DNA of 41,032 bases from Porogramme epimiltina (GCA_900155495.1 FTLJ01001008.1:1-41032); one strand, 5' to 3'; counted from the first letter of the stretch, positions 23,342 to 35,279 are shown. Notes: generated from the sequence alone by a model not told the origin. Made by a program: numbers and translations.

Positions 23342-23349
23342 TATATATA
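23342..23349 (+). promoter_or_regulatory. TATA box of gene B
   Basis: TATATATA lies 43 bases upstream of the gene B ATG, leaving room for a short leader. Confidence 0.5.
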
Positions 23350-23391
23350 CACAGGGATCACACTTGGGCTCCTCACCTCACCACGCTCAAC

Positions 23392-24917
23392 ATGATCAGC
23401 CTTTGTCAGGGCCCTGACTTTCCCCCCAGCGCTACTGTAGCTCCGGAGCCGGCCGTCCAAAGTAATGAATCGGTCTCTCCCTCGTCCGATTACCAGATAA
23501 TCGATCTCAACAATCTCACCGAGATTATGAGGGATGCAGACCACGCCTTCAGTCAACTTCTCGAGAATGTTCCTTTGTACTCTAATCTTTACAGAGAGAT
23601 CAATGAGCTTTATGAGGCGAGTAACTAGTGTGCCCTATATCCCTCGTAATGCGGCGTTACTCACTGACATGGCCTACAGAAATTCTGCGAGCTCCGCAGG
23701 TCCACTCGCGATGACGCGGTGATGCTCTCCGCACTCTTGAAATGTATTTTCATCCTCACATCATACATACCTTTTTTGACTATATTCTGGATTTATAGCT
23801 CTCAGAGTCCTCCTCACTATGGAGAATAACTCTTCAGGGAGCCTTTCAAAGCGAGTCCAGCAGCTGGTCAAGGTAGGTCGTTACGTTAACAATATTCTGG
23901 AACTGCCAACCGGGAACTCCTGCGCAGATAATTGAAGAGAAAACCCAACATATACGAGAACACGGGAAAGGGACAGTTATCTCTGATTTGGACGTGTTGT
24001 TCAAGAAGCTGAGCAGTCTCGCTGCAAAACTTACTCAGGCCGAAGCCAATTCAACTGCCGTGGCCCGCCAGGAGGAGGCAAGGGAAAAGAAGTGAGGCAA
24101 CCCTATAGGTACCTTCCTAAATGATGTCGGGCTAATGAATGTTCATGATGCAGGTTATCCCGTTGGGTGAGGAACTCTCTACATACGGCTCTATCTCAAC
24201 TGGATCATCGCTTATTAAAGTGATGGAATGCAGGCGAATTGGACGGGTTCGATCACACTCGCGTTTGCAGCCATCACTTTCCTAACTCCCGTCGGATGGG
24301 CGGTGTGTACTGTGCGTTCAGCTACAAAGCTGCACTACACTGGAAGATATTTCTTTAACGAATAATTACCAGGGATTCGGCCTCACCGCCGTTGCCTCTG
24401 GGGCTGCACGCCTCGTAATCGGCAGCTACTACAGTGGTAAGTGTGCGACATCACTCCACAAATGCGTACTCAAGTTGCTATCGGAATGGGCTGCGCAGAT
24501 ATCATTTCTGGGCATCAACGAGATGCTGCGGCATACAGGACCGCTGCTGGCATCGCACGTTCGCCCGGGTTCGCTGGTGCAAGAACCATAACAGAGATAT
24601 GGACCATAGTACGTCTTAGACTATACTATTGGGAATCTGTTCTCTGACTAATACCAACATCAATAGCTGCGGCAGAAACTGTTGGCTCTGAAAGAGGGAC
24701 TTGATCAAGCGTGGAAGATGGACGATGAAGACTCAGAGGTAATGTTTCGTGTTTCTCCTTGGTAGAGCTGGGCCGGGTTCTCTATTCTAAACCCTTTTCA
24801 TAGGTCGTGGACGCGCTAGTCAAGCCACTCCTCCCCGAGTACGATGATCTCATCCAGAAGCTTCAGTTATACTCCGAAGGAGTACGATTCTGTAGTCATC
24901 ATAAAGTGGCCAACTAG
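23392..24917 (+). CDS. Gene B: helical protein with central hydrophobic hairpin, unknown function
   Basis: Ten exons join in frame: 23392-23616, 23680-23743, 23799-23872, 23928-24091, 24154-24166 (13 nt), 24234-24302, 24373-24436, 24475-24608, 24667-24738 and 24804-24917, giving 330 residues. The first intron appears to be GC-AG (GAG|GCGAGT). After a polar N-terminus, residues about 40-180 are helical and heptad-like (IIEEKTQHIREHG, KLSSLAAKLTQAEAN). Residues about 181-225 form two adjacent hydrophobic stretches, SITLAFAAITFLTPVGWA and GFGLTAVASGAARLVIGSYY, separated by a turn. A second helical, acidic region follows to the end. No signal peptide is seen. A membrane hairpin between long helices resembles the layout of alpha-helical pore-forming proteins, but that is only an analogy. 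I know no named family. It is head-to-head with gene A, its likely paralogue. Confidence 0.7.
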
Positions 24918-25405
24918 AGTGGACATGCAATGAGATCTTGCTCGAGCCCCGATACCAAGTAGCCTTGCACCCTGTAGTGCCTACGTCGAGCTTCTTGAAA
25001 GTCGTGTAGTTGATATGTATGAAGAGCAATCTACCCCATCCCCCCCAAGGAGTGTAAGGATGTATGGCCCTCAAAGACCGCTTGCCTGCTTCGTCATGAA
25101 ACTAAACATCAACTGTCCTATCTCCTGGTCCCATACATGCGAACGTAGGATCGACCATGGCCCACCTCCGCCCGGCCACATAACTATTGACTTTTCGGTG
25201 TACATACATATATGCCAACGTCATAGCCTCGACTTGTTGAGATACGTGAGGCGGCACCCCTTGGCCCGCGATCTATCGCGCACCAAGCAAAGAACAATTT
25301 CTACTCATCGAGCACGAAGTATTGGAGACTCGGGAGAAGGGTATTGTAGTGCGAGATCAACATCAACCGTTTAGTAGCAATACTCACACGTTTATTGTGT
25401 CTTAC
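24918..25405. other. Intergenic, convergent 3' ends of gene B and the E1 gene
   Basis: No gene, repeat or RNA seen. Confidence 0.5.
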
Positions 25406-28400
25406 TCATAGCCCTTCTAGAGCCATCTCCACAACCACCCTCTGTTGTGACGCATAGACAGAGGCTACGCCTGGCGCAGGCACCGCCGCTTCCTTCCGGC
25501 CCCTGAACCCAATGTATCCCCTACCCAGACCCAAGCTCTCCGACACTGCATCGAGCCTCGGCCCGACGTGCGTCCATGCACCCTGGTTCCGCGGCTCTTC
25601 CTGCACCCACACGATCTCGCCCGCGCCGGCATATCGCGCGAGCACCGCGCGGACGTCGGCGAACGGGAATGGGCTGAGCTCCTCGATCCGCACGAGTGCG
25701 ACGCGCCCGTCGAGCCCACGCGCCGCGCGCTCCTTCGCGAGGTCGTAGTACAGCTTGCCGGTGAGGAGCACGACGCGAGATACACGCGAGTGATCCACGA
25801 TGGTTGAGGGGTCATCGAGGACAGGTTGGAACTTAGTGCCGTGGGCAAGTTCGCTTAAAGATGACGCCGCCGCCTGCGGAAGCAGGTGAGCAGATGCGGG
25901 CGACGAGGATGGATGTGACGTACCGGCAGGCGAAGCAATCCTTTGGGACCTGCGACGATGAGGGGTTTGCGGAAGTTGCGCTTCATCTGCCTCCTGAGGA
26001 GATGGAAGTATTGCGCGGGCGTCGTCGGGAATGTGACGTGCATGTTCACATTAGAAGGCACATCGGACATCTCGTACGCGTCGTCGGTGAGCTATGGATA
26101 GGAGCATTTGGGATGAGAAGAGTTACACGTGCATATCCAGAGCACTGACCTGCAGCATGCGCTCAATCCGAGACGATGAGTGTTCCGGGCCGGCGCCATC
26201 AAGACTAAACCGAGTCGCCAATCAATGTTATTCCTCGGATCACTCGCGAGTTTAAGGACATACCCGTGGGGTAGAAGGAGAACGATTCCACTCTGCTTCA
26301 ACCATTTCGCTATTGCCATCCAATTCAGCAAGGTGATCAGCGGTGGACGGAAAAGCCTACGCACTCTCTCCAGATGAGATGAAGGTATCAATGATGACCT
26401 GTCAAGCCGACATCCACAAAGTTAGCGATAATGATGTTGTCTTGAGAACACGAAAACGTCGCATAGCTGAACGTACCTGCGCGCCATTGAAAAAGTCGCC
26501 AAACTGAACAGGACAACCCCAAGTCAGCCTCTCCCCGATCTGATATCGTCACCAATTGGCATGACAGACACGTACCTGCGCCTCCCAGATTGGAAGTATA
26601 TCTGGCTTCTCCCAGCTCACACCGTATTCAAACTGAGAATGAAAGCATTAATGTCGGTGTGAATCGCAATGCGGACACACGCACTCCGAGGACAGCCATC
26701 TCGCTCAGCGAGCTGTTAGCGAGCTCCAAACGACCTGTACAGTCTAGCGCAAGGTTGAGAGGGACGACGACGCCCTCGGTCCGTTGGTCCACGAGCATCG
26801 CATGCCTATCAACCAGAACCATTGAGAATCATTCACACGGCCGGAGGAAGCACTCAATATGGACTCACCTCTGACTGAACGTCCCACGCCCGACATCCTG
26901 CCCCGAAATCCGTACATCGAATCCTTCCTGCATGAGCGACCCAAACGCTAGCGCCTCAGCCGTCGCCCAGTCGAGCCCCTTCTCAGCCTCCAGCGCTTTC
27001 AAACGGCTCTTCACGTGCCGCTGCAGCCGTGGATGGATCTCGAACCCCTCGGGAACCGCGACACTCGCCGCTCCTATAGCCTTCAGTGCCTCCGCGTCGA
27101 CGCTCGTAGTGGGTGCGTGGTCGGCCGCCGGGCTGGCGGGCCACGCGATCCCGGTCCACTGCCCATGAAGAGGAATGAGATGGCTGCCTGCAGTGTGATT
27201 TGGAACGGCGGCAAGCTCAGACGTGAGGAAGTCTTTGTGTGAGGTGCGGATCGCGTCGGCAGCGTCTTTAGTCATCACGTGCTCGTCCTGCGGAGGTCAA
27301 TCAGCTTAGGCGCGCAAAGGAGCAGACAGGACGTACCACTAATCGCTCCTCGTACAAAGCAGGGACCGATCGGCGCGACCGAATCTTCTCGTACATGAGA
27401 GGCTGAGTGAACGCCGGCTCGTCAAGTTCGTTGTGACCCCTATGAAGACGTCAATCGCGTGTACTCGCGTGTTGCGCACACACATACCAGCGGCGGTACA
27501 CAATGAGGTCCACGATGATGTCCTTGCGGAAGTAGTTGCGGTATTTGAACGCCACATCCATAGCCCGCTGCACATCTGAGCAAGAGTATCAGCATTAACG
27601 CTTAACGTGCACGAAGGTATTTACCTTCAGGATAGTCCCCGTTCACATGCAAAACCGGGGCGTTGATCATCTTCGCTACGTCGGAACAGTATAGTGACGA
27701 GCGTGCGCTGGATGCCGGGGTCGTGTATCCAATGCTGTAGATGCGTTAGACACGCGAAACGTTTAGACCGTCCCGCGAAAATACCTGTTGCTGGTGATGG
27801 GGGTCAGTGGACGAAACATATGAATCGTTACGCAGACTCACTTGACCACCAAATGCACGCTCCCGCCCACAGTATAATGCGGCAGGTTGCCTGCCACGAT
27901 GAGGAGCGTGGTCGGATCAGCATAATCCACACCTCGCCACAGTTTCGACACGTACTCAGTCCAAGGCCCTCCATCACGACCCCCTGCCCGGTGAAGCTCG
28001 TATCTCCATGCAACTGCACGCACATTACGCGGTCTCCAGGCTTGCAATCCGTCTCGCCCGCGCTCTGGAGAGTCTTGAGGAGTGCAAACTGCTTTGCGCG
28101 CGTCTTTCCCAGCGCGACTGGGTTCACAGCCTCGAGGTGGGACGGGTTCGGGAGGAGCGAGACGCGTACAGGCTTCGCTGCATCAGCGTACTGCAGGTCC
28201 GGAGACGCCGCTGAAGAAGCAAAAGATTTAAGTACACTGCATGCGCGTGTATCGCAGGAAAGACGCACTGAGGTGGCTTATCACGTCCCCAGAGGCATTG
28301 TACTCTTCTGGGAGCTCGGATCCGCCTTTGATCTTGTGAAAGAGGGCAGATGGGGCGAACTCGAGCAACCCTGTGAGGAGGTTGAGGCGTCCGCGATGCG

Positions 28401-29285
28401 GCATGCCGACAATAATGTGCTCCACGCCAGCTACACGCGCGCATGTTGAGCTCAAGGCATGGGTGGGACTGAGTATGCTCTACTAACCTTGTGCAGAAGA
28501 CGAGAACAGAGCATCTAAAGCTGGCAGCATCGACTCTCCGCCCTCCAACCCATACCGCTTCAGGTTCGGGAACTTGAGCTGCAAGAACTGGTCGAACACC
28601 TCTGACTTCACTAGTAGCTCGTGGATACGCCGCCGCTGTTCCTCCCCCGCCGTCCGCGCCCCTTCCTCCGACTCCAGCAAGTGCGAAAACCAAAGCCGCT
28701 CCGTCTTGGATGGCGAGTGCATATACTCGTACGCGACGCGTCCAACGTAGACATCGCGGAGATGCCGAGTGATGCGTTCAAGCGTCCAGTGCTCCGGGCC
28801 TACATCCTCACCGGCCGGGCGCGTCCAGAGGATGCCGTTGATGTCATATGTGCGTGTGGGGTCGGTGAGGCCATACCGCTCCGGAGAGAGCGCAGCGACC
28901 TCTTCGCGCTGGAGGATGTCGAGGGGGTCTATGCGGGCCGCACGGTGACCGTGGGTCCGCAGGGACTCGACATATCGCAGGAGAGGGGCATTCGCGGTGC
29001 GATTCTGGAGTTGAGCAGGGGTATCTGAATTATGGGGTAAGCTCTCCGCCCACAACGCTCCGCCGTGCGTCCAGCTACTCTTTCTACCAGTGATTGCACC
29101 ACCCCACACCAACAACATGCAAATAAAGTGTATAAATAATACTCACAGTCCGGAAGGCTGAACGCGCGCGGTTCGCGGTACCCGTAGGAGTAGTCATAAT
29201 AGCTCCTGAGCAGTTTGGTGCATAGGGTCGGTCGACGGGTCCTGGGTGCGGAAAGGAGATGAGAAGCTGTCTGGACCTTCTTCAT
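25406..29285 (-). CDS. DHTKD1-type 2-oxoacid (2-oxoadipate/2-oxoglutarate) dehydrogenase E1, full length with a possible frameshift
   Basis: I trace 18 exons: 29147-29285, 28488-29024, 28269-28430, 27956-28210, 27842-27890, 27785-27790, 27625-27734, 27488-27575, 27337-27439, 26869-27287, 26685-26805, 26576-26634, 26477-26503, 26365-26398, 26264-26309, 26150-26204, 25924-26091 and 25406-25873, about 947 residues. The family is a mitochondrial ThDP-dependent E1 of the DHTKD1 branch, acting in lysine/tryptophan breakdown. Visible motifs: a basic presequence ([11 protein letters not shown]), [38 protein letters not shown] with the NN of the ThDP/Mg motif before [42 protein letters not shown] and [13 protein letters not shown]. 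Exon 12 ends GAGGCGCGCAG where the conserved WEAQ-FGDFF calls for GAGGCGCAG: two extra bases shift the frame unless an alternative splice is used. All other exons are clean. Pieces of both ends are copied at 10-13 kb and 18 kb. Confidence 0.85.
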
Positions 29286-29912
29286 GGCTGTCGCTATGTC
29301 GAGTAGGACAGTATGTTGAATAGAAGCCAAAGTCGAACGAGGACGTCGACGCCTAAGCCGGGACGGAACATGAGCATCACGTGGGGGCGCCCTGATCCAT
29401 CCTCGGCTGAGGTGCGCGCCCTGTGGCGGGAGTCGAGCACCGCATGGGATGTGGGCTGGGCATTGCAGCGGGGGGGCGAGGAGAGCAGGGGAGGGTCGAT
29501 GATAACGACGAGGTATAAGTTGCAAGTGTTCTTCAAGAAAGTTTAGATTGGCACGCTCAAGCCTCCCTTTCCTTATCGGGAACCTACCGGCAACCGGGAC
29601 AAACCGGCGACCCAGCCTCCGGGCGCTGGGAAACGAATCGTCTTCTGAGCTCTCCCTACAACGCCGATTACAGTGAGTGCAGCTCATCGGGACCATTCAC
29701 TATGGGCGCATCGGTTGACGGAGAGTTCTTTCAAAACAACCGAAACCAACTGCATCAGTGGAGCTCCACGAAAAATAAGATCAAGACACTGTATATGTAT
29801 GTATACGTATGGCTACAGTATGTCCAGTATTAGAAACTTCGCACTGAATATGTACACCGGGCTGTAGGTATTCTAAACGAACCATAGCGGTAAGAGATGA
29901 GTCGCATGCGCA
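29286..29912. other. 5' flank of the E1 gene / 3' flank of HET-3
   Basis: The part up to about 29620 is the E1 promoter and is copied at 13.04-13.34 kb. The remainder is A/T-richer and holds no gene that I can see. Confidence 0.5.
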
Positions 29913-32048
29913 CTAAGTTGCATAAATAGTGTCGGTGGCGCGACTTGAAAGGAAAGTGATCGTGGCCGAGGCGATAATGGAGCTGACTATAGCCGACACC
30001 ACGACAATGGCGTCGCACGTTGGGCGACACCCACGACGTGAAGTTTCTTCAGGTATAACGTGCTCGTGGTCCATCGATGGAGATCCTAGCCCCTCCTCGT
30101 GAACCAAAGGGCGCTGCGGCACCCGCGTCCGCTCCGCAACGGTAAAGCCCGCCTCGCGCTGGATTGCGTCGTACACACGCCCAGACAGCTCCATTTCGAG
30201 GACACGGGTGCGCACCGGCGAGTGCGTGCACCGCGTGAACGCGAGGCGGACCGTGCGGTTGTGGTCTCCGAAGGTGCGTCCGCCGTCCCGCCAGTTGTCG
30301 ACGTGGTCAAGCAGGCAGTCGTGCTCCGTCTTCCCCCAAGGTGCGGTCCAGTTCGAGAGATCAGAGATCATGGCGTACGCCCAATGACTCGGGACACCAT
30401 CCTTGGAGACGATAGCACACAACCCGAACTGGACGTGTATCTTCTCGCTCGCCACGATGTTCTTGAATTCGACCCACATGTTCATCGAGGCCTCGGCACC
30501 ACATGGTATTGTGCCCGAGTCTGGGAGAAGCTTTAACTCGATCATCGCTTGAACGAGCCTGCGGGGAACGCGGAACGGGGAAGGGATTTGATCGGAATGG
30601 AGTCGAAGGACAAGGTGAGGAGGATCTGTCCTGTCAGTAGCCCCAGGGCTGGTGTGGATGTAAATGTCGCGCCAGGTGGGGCTCATAGGTTTTCCTCGGA
30701 AGCGTAGGTCGTACAGGTTGTTACCGAGAAATGCCAACCTGCAGTTGATATATGCCTTCTCTCTCCTGAATGGCCACGTCACGTAGTACATCTTCCGGCT
30801 GGGGTCCTGGAGCTCGGCCTCTCGGGCGGGGTGCAGGATGATGCCAAGGTGCCTGCGACTTGTCTCAGCCAGCAGCACGGCGATCGTGATCCCATCTACT
30901 TCGGCGACGGGGAAGCGACACTTCATGCCATACCCCGTAGCTTCGCACGATGGAAGCTCGATACGGCCGAATGGTCCGTTCTCCTTCTTGTTAATATCAC
31001 CTATTGACCTAACAGACTGGAGGGTGTGTTAGCCCCTAAGCAACACGTATGCATGATAAGCTCAAACACTTACATATCTGGGCCATTGGCTGGGCAAATA
31101 TGGCTGAAGGACGGACTTGGGGCCGAGGGTTGGTGTATAGAACGCGGTGGACTCTGAAGCGAAATCGCTGGGAGACATCGCGAATAAGAACCGTTCGGGG
31201 TGAGAGACGCCGTGGAACCCCGCCCAAATTTGTGAAAGTGGCGACGCTGGGAGCTTCAGGCAGTCGTCGTCATGGAGTGCGCCCCAGGCGAACAAGGTAG
31301 TGTCGACGTACTGTTGCCTCGCTAGCTCCTGCTGAAGTCGCTGAAAAGCCTGCCGTCCTTCCCCGTACAGGATTGGCAGATTAGTGTTGAAGAGCCCCAG
31401 AAGGCAGTATGCCTCGTCCTCCAGACGGGTCGTGTTGCGGGTAGCCGCCCATGACATCCGCTCCGCAACAGATGCCTTGAAAAACTTGCGCTCCCGAGTG
31501 AGGAATTCCTCAGAAATGCCCGTTCGCTCGCTCAACGGCCCGCTAAGGCTGTGTTTAGTCCCGATGACTTGCCACTCCTTCGACATAAAGATAAGAAACG
31601 CAGGAGCAAGCAGTTCTTGTAGTGTCCATCCCCGCGTGTGCCACCGCGATCTCCGGAACTTAGAGTTTTTGGCGCTTGGAGGTTGGTCTCCTGGCACGTC
31701 CTCCAAATAGGCATAGCAGACCTCGGAAAGGATGTACCAGTTGAACATCGAGTTGATCGACTCTGAGAGCTCTGTGCTGCTCTCCTTATTGATGCAGCAT
31801 GAGTCTATCCAGACCCATGCATAGCCGTCACGTTCAGCGACCTCACAGCACATGCGAATCTTCTCATCAACACGTGAGCGGGGGTTTTGGCCTGTCGCCT
31901 TGCAGTCTACGCCAATGTCTTGAACCTGTTGGAAAGACAGCTCTCCACTTCGGCTCCACGTGTGAGATAGGATTGCGTAACCTCCTGGAATTGCGCTGGG
32001 ACCAGGGAAGAAATGGTGCTCGGCGCGTGAAGTGCTGAGAACCCACAT
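29913..32048 (-). CDS. HET-domain protein 3 with C-terminal transmembrane anchor
   Basis: Two exons, 31074-32048 and 29913-31016, join in phase 0 to give 692 residues. It has the same architecture as HET-1 and HET-2: the start MWVLSTSRAEHHFF, GGYAILSHTW, VWIDSCCINKESSTEL, RGWTLQELLAP and EDEAYCLLGLFNTNLPILYGE. The unassigned exon-2 region follows (GPFGRIELPSCEATGYGMKC, WRDIYIHTSPGATD), then a hydrophobic C-terminal helix, AIVVVSAIVSSIIASATITF. The intron position is identical in all three. It is clearly more diverged from HET-1 and HET-2 than they are from each other and is not part of the 7 kb duplication, so it represents an older paralogue. The role in non-self recognition or regulated cell death is inferred from the family. 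The frame is intact. Confidence 0.85.
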
Positions 32049-32675
32049 AGTGAGTGTAGTCTACGTATCAGAGCCCTTTAGCAGCTTGACTACGGTTCGA
32101 ACTTTATATCCGGATGGAGTTCAGATAGACTCACCGGCTTTTGTTTGGCACGTGCGATGAAATATTGAAAGAGAAGGGTATCGGTGGATATAGTAGACCC
32201 CAGGGCGGTCCATGGCCAGCACCCGAAGTGCCAACCAACGTTCAATCACTGTGGGCGCACATGGGAAAGCGTACGCCATGCATTATGTACGAGTTTTTGC
32301 CTCGTGGGAGTGGGCGCCAAATGGGCGCCTCGAGAGCAATGAGGGAGGTCCCATTATGACCTTTCCGACTGCAGCCCTCCAATCATTCGTTCCAAGGGGA
32401 AGCTCGAATGCGCCCATGTTTTGATAGCCGTTCATTGTGCCGTGTGTACAATGTTTATTTAGATAAAAAAACTTCTTCTTTCGTAGTGGTTTGTACTTGA
32501 TAATATTATAAAGACTCCTTTATAAGGAACTCACAACACCGTTGAAGCACCCCGATTCCCCAACCACTTTCTGAAGCGATAAACCTAGTCATATACAGTA
32601 TCCTACCTAATCTGCGCTCTGTACAACATCATCTTATCAGCGAACACATCACCCCCCAACGAAACCGTCCACAAA
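32049..32675. other. HET-3 promoter and GH3 3' flank
   Basis: No gene seen. A/T-rich between about 32450 and 32540, consistent with a 3' end and promoter spacing. Confidence 0.5.
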
Positions 32676-35279
32676 TCATTGTGCTCCCGATGTATCCTTC
32701 GGCCAATCCGCAATCATCGCTGCCTCTCCTGTCAGCGTGAATTCGTGCGCGAGCTCGCCCGTCGTGTCCAGCTTCAGTGTGTACGTCCCAGGGTACAACC
32801 ACTTCCGCCCGTCCTCGTCCGCCCGTGCGAGCGCGCCGAGAGTCACGTTCAGTGACGCGACCGTGCTCTTCCCCGGCGTGAGTCCGTGCAGCCGGGTGTA
32901 CGCGACGAGTTGCTTGTTAGGGTGTGGTGCCGGTCCGAACGTTCCGCTAGCGAAGAGGAGTGCGATGTAGTCCGACGCGACCTTGCCTGTGTTCGTCACG
33001 CGCACAGGGAACGAGGCGAGTGGTGCGAGATCGACGAAAGCCACGCCGCTCGCGTTTGCGCGCACCAGGACATCCGAGATCGCGAAGGTGTTGGGAAGGG
33101 AGGCAGCCCACGAGAAGTTGAAGGTGGTGTAGTGCAGCCCAAAGCCGAACTCGAAGACGGGCGTGCCCGTGTACCACTTGTACGTCCTCCCGGGGCTCGA
33201 GTCGTGCGGACGGAGTGCCATGTCCGTCATCGGGATCTCCGTAGCGTAGTTGGCGGGATACTGAGTGATAGGAAGGCGGCCTGCGGGTGCAACCTTGCCA
33301 GTAAGAACGTCGAAGAGCGCGGCCCCGCCGCTTTGGCCGGGGTAGCCACCCCATACAATGGCGTTGACCTGGTGAAGTTCTCAGTATGCGCAGGCACAGC
33401 GTAGAGAGAGACAAGCGTACGCCATGACTGTTCTTTAAAGCGGTATCATCGACCTGACCCCCGCCGAACTGCGCGACGACGAGGGGCTTGCCGACCTTCG
33501 CCAGCTCAGCAACAAGGTCAAGCTGTATCCCAGGCCATGTGACGTTCACTCGGTCCATCCCTTCGGCTTCTACAGTCTCGTCGATACCGCCAGCGAAGAT
33601 GATAACGTCCGCACTCTTCGCGGTCGCGAGAGCTTCCGCGAAGCCACTCCTGTCGTCCGTCGTGGTGTTCACGCCGAGGGCGTAAATGACGTCGAAGCCG
33701 GCCTGCTGGGCAGCGAGAAGCGGGCTGATGAGGAAGGGCGCCACGCCGAAGTAGTTTCCCTGCATGGGCGTCGTCGCGTTCGCCCACGGGCCGATGAGCG
33801 CAATCTTGCGGACGTGGTCGGAGAGCGGGAGCGTGCCGTCGTTCTTGAGAAGTACCATTCCCTCCGCCGCGGCGGTGCGGGCGAGCTGCTGGGCCTCGGG
33901 GGTGTTGACGTCGGACCAGGAGAGTTGGCGGTACGGCTGGGATTCTGCGGGGTCGAAGTAACCGAGTCTAAATGGATGTCAGCCAGGAAGAAGGCAAGAC
34001 GTTGCGGTTTACTGACCTGACGAGGGACGCATACAGACGAATCGCGGCCTTCTTCAGGTCGGCCGAGGTGATCAAACGCTTGACCATGGCGGCGGGGAGG
34101 AGGGTGGAAGAGAAAGTGAGGCAGTCTATGTCCGTCCCGGCCAAAAGAGCGTCCGCAGCCGCTTGTATGGCGTCGCCGTTGGTGTAGTTGTGCGGGTACC
34201 AGATAGTCGCGACGGCAAGGCAGTCGCTGGTGACCCACCGCTCGTCGTTGAATCCCCACGTGTCACGTAGAATGTCTTGCAGCAGGAACGAATTGGCACA
34301 TGAAGGGACGCCATTCACGGCATTGTACGAGCACATGACGCTTGCCACCTTGGCGTCGCGGACGCACGTCTGGAAGGGGGGGAGGTAGTATTCAGAGAGG
34401 TCCTGTTGGGACACGATGGCGTCGAAGCCGTAGCGCATGACGCCCTCCCAGTTGTCCAGGTCGTAGGCCGCGTAGTGTTTGCAGTCTGCGGCGATCTTGA
34501 AGTAGGGCCTCGGGTCGAGTCCTCCCTGGAGACCAATCACGAGATTGTAGACGTATTGGCTGAGATGGAACGGGTCTTCGCCGGGAGTTTCCTGACCACG
34601 GCCCCATCTGGGATCTTTGAATGCTGCAGATCAATCGTCAGCAGTGAATACGGAACATGACGGGGTACAGCCACGGCGAATGGCCTGAGCGTGTTGTCTC
34701 CCTCAAGACTGATGCCTCGGGCATAAAGAGAAGGCTACTCACGGTTGATATTGGGGGTCCAATAATCAAGACCACCCCGACCACCGTTGTTGAAAGCCCG
34801 GGCCTCCGTGCTGATAACCGAACCTACAGCTTCGATAAGGGCGTCGTCGAAGGCCGCACCCATAAGGATAGGCTGCGGAAACGAGGTCGCATAGCTGAAC
34901 TCCCCAGAAGTCGAGAAGTTGACCCCGGAGGGACCGAGGATAGACGCTACGCCATGCTACATCCTTCATCAGCGGACGGGACTGTGTAGATGAGATGATG
35001 CAGACGTACGAGCCCCTCCGACCACCAGTTGTACGCAGGTATGCCGAGGCGAGCGACACCGGGAGAGGAGTTGCCGGTGTTGTTCAAGAGCTCTGCGTCG
35101 GTCCAGAGGTCGATTAGAGCCGTGGCCCGGGTGATGGGATCTTTGGTGACGTCGCAGACGGCGTTGCCTTTGAGGGGGCTGACGGTACAATCGGGGAAGG
35201 AGTATGGGGGTGCATCGGCATACACGCCGATCGCAAGAGCGCACAGGAGGATAGAGAGGCGATGGAGACCGCGAGCCAT
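32676..35279 (-). CDS. Secreted GH3 beta-xylosidase
   Basis: Five exons, 35010-35279, 34743-34956, 34017-34623, 33421-33967 and 32676-33368, give 776 residues. The start is the Met before a signal peptide (MARGLHRLSILLCALAIGVY); a longer in-frame start at 35336 would spoil it. The fold is glycoside hydrolase family 3. In the N-terminal barrel are NWWSEGL-HGVA, DPRWGRGQETPGEDP and CKHYAAYDLDNW (substrate binding), and the nucleophile Asp at about residue 295 in RWVTSDC. The second domain has AAEGMVLLKNDGTLPL and VNAIVWGGYPGQSGGAA, and the C-terminus is fibronectin-III-like. The Cys after the nucleophile and the HYAAYDL motif point to the xylosidase rather than the glucosidase branch. It would release xylose from xylo-oligosaccharides outside the cell. 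No lesions seen. Confidence 0.9.

Noticed and set aside
25406..29285. Reading the E1 gene as the classical 2-oxoglutarate dehydrogenase (Kgd1) of the TCA cycle
   Set aside because: Length near 947 residues, the [15 protein letters not shown] context and the WEAQ/FGDFF and C-terminal motifs fit the DHTKD1 branch better; a tree would be decisive.
32094..32103. GGTTCGAACT, resembling a tRNA B box
   Set aside because: No matching A box, acceptor stem or anticodon arm at the right distance; it lies in the HET-3 5' flank.
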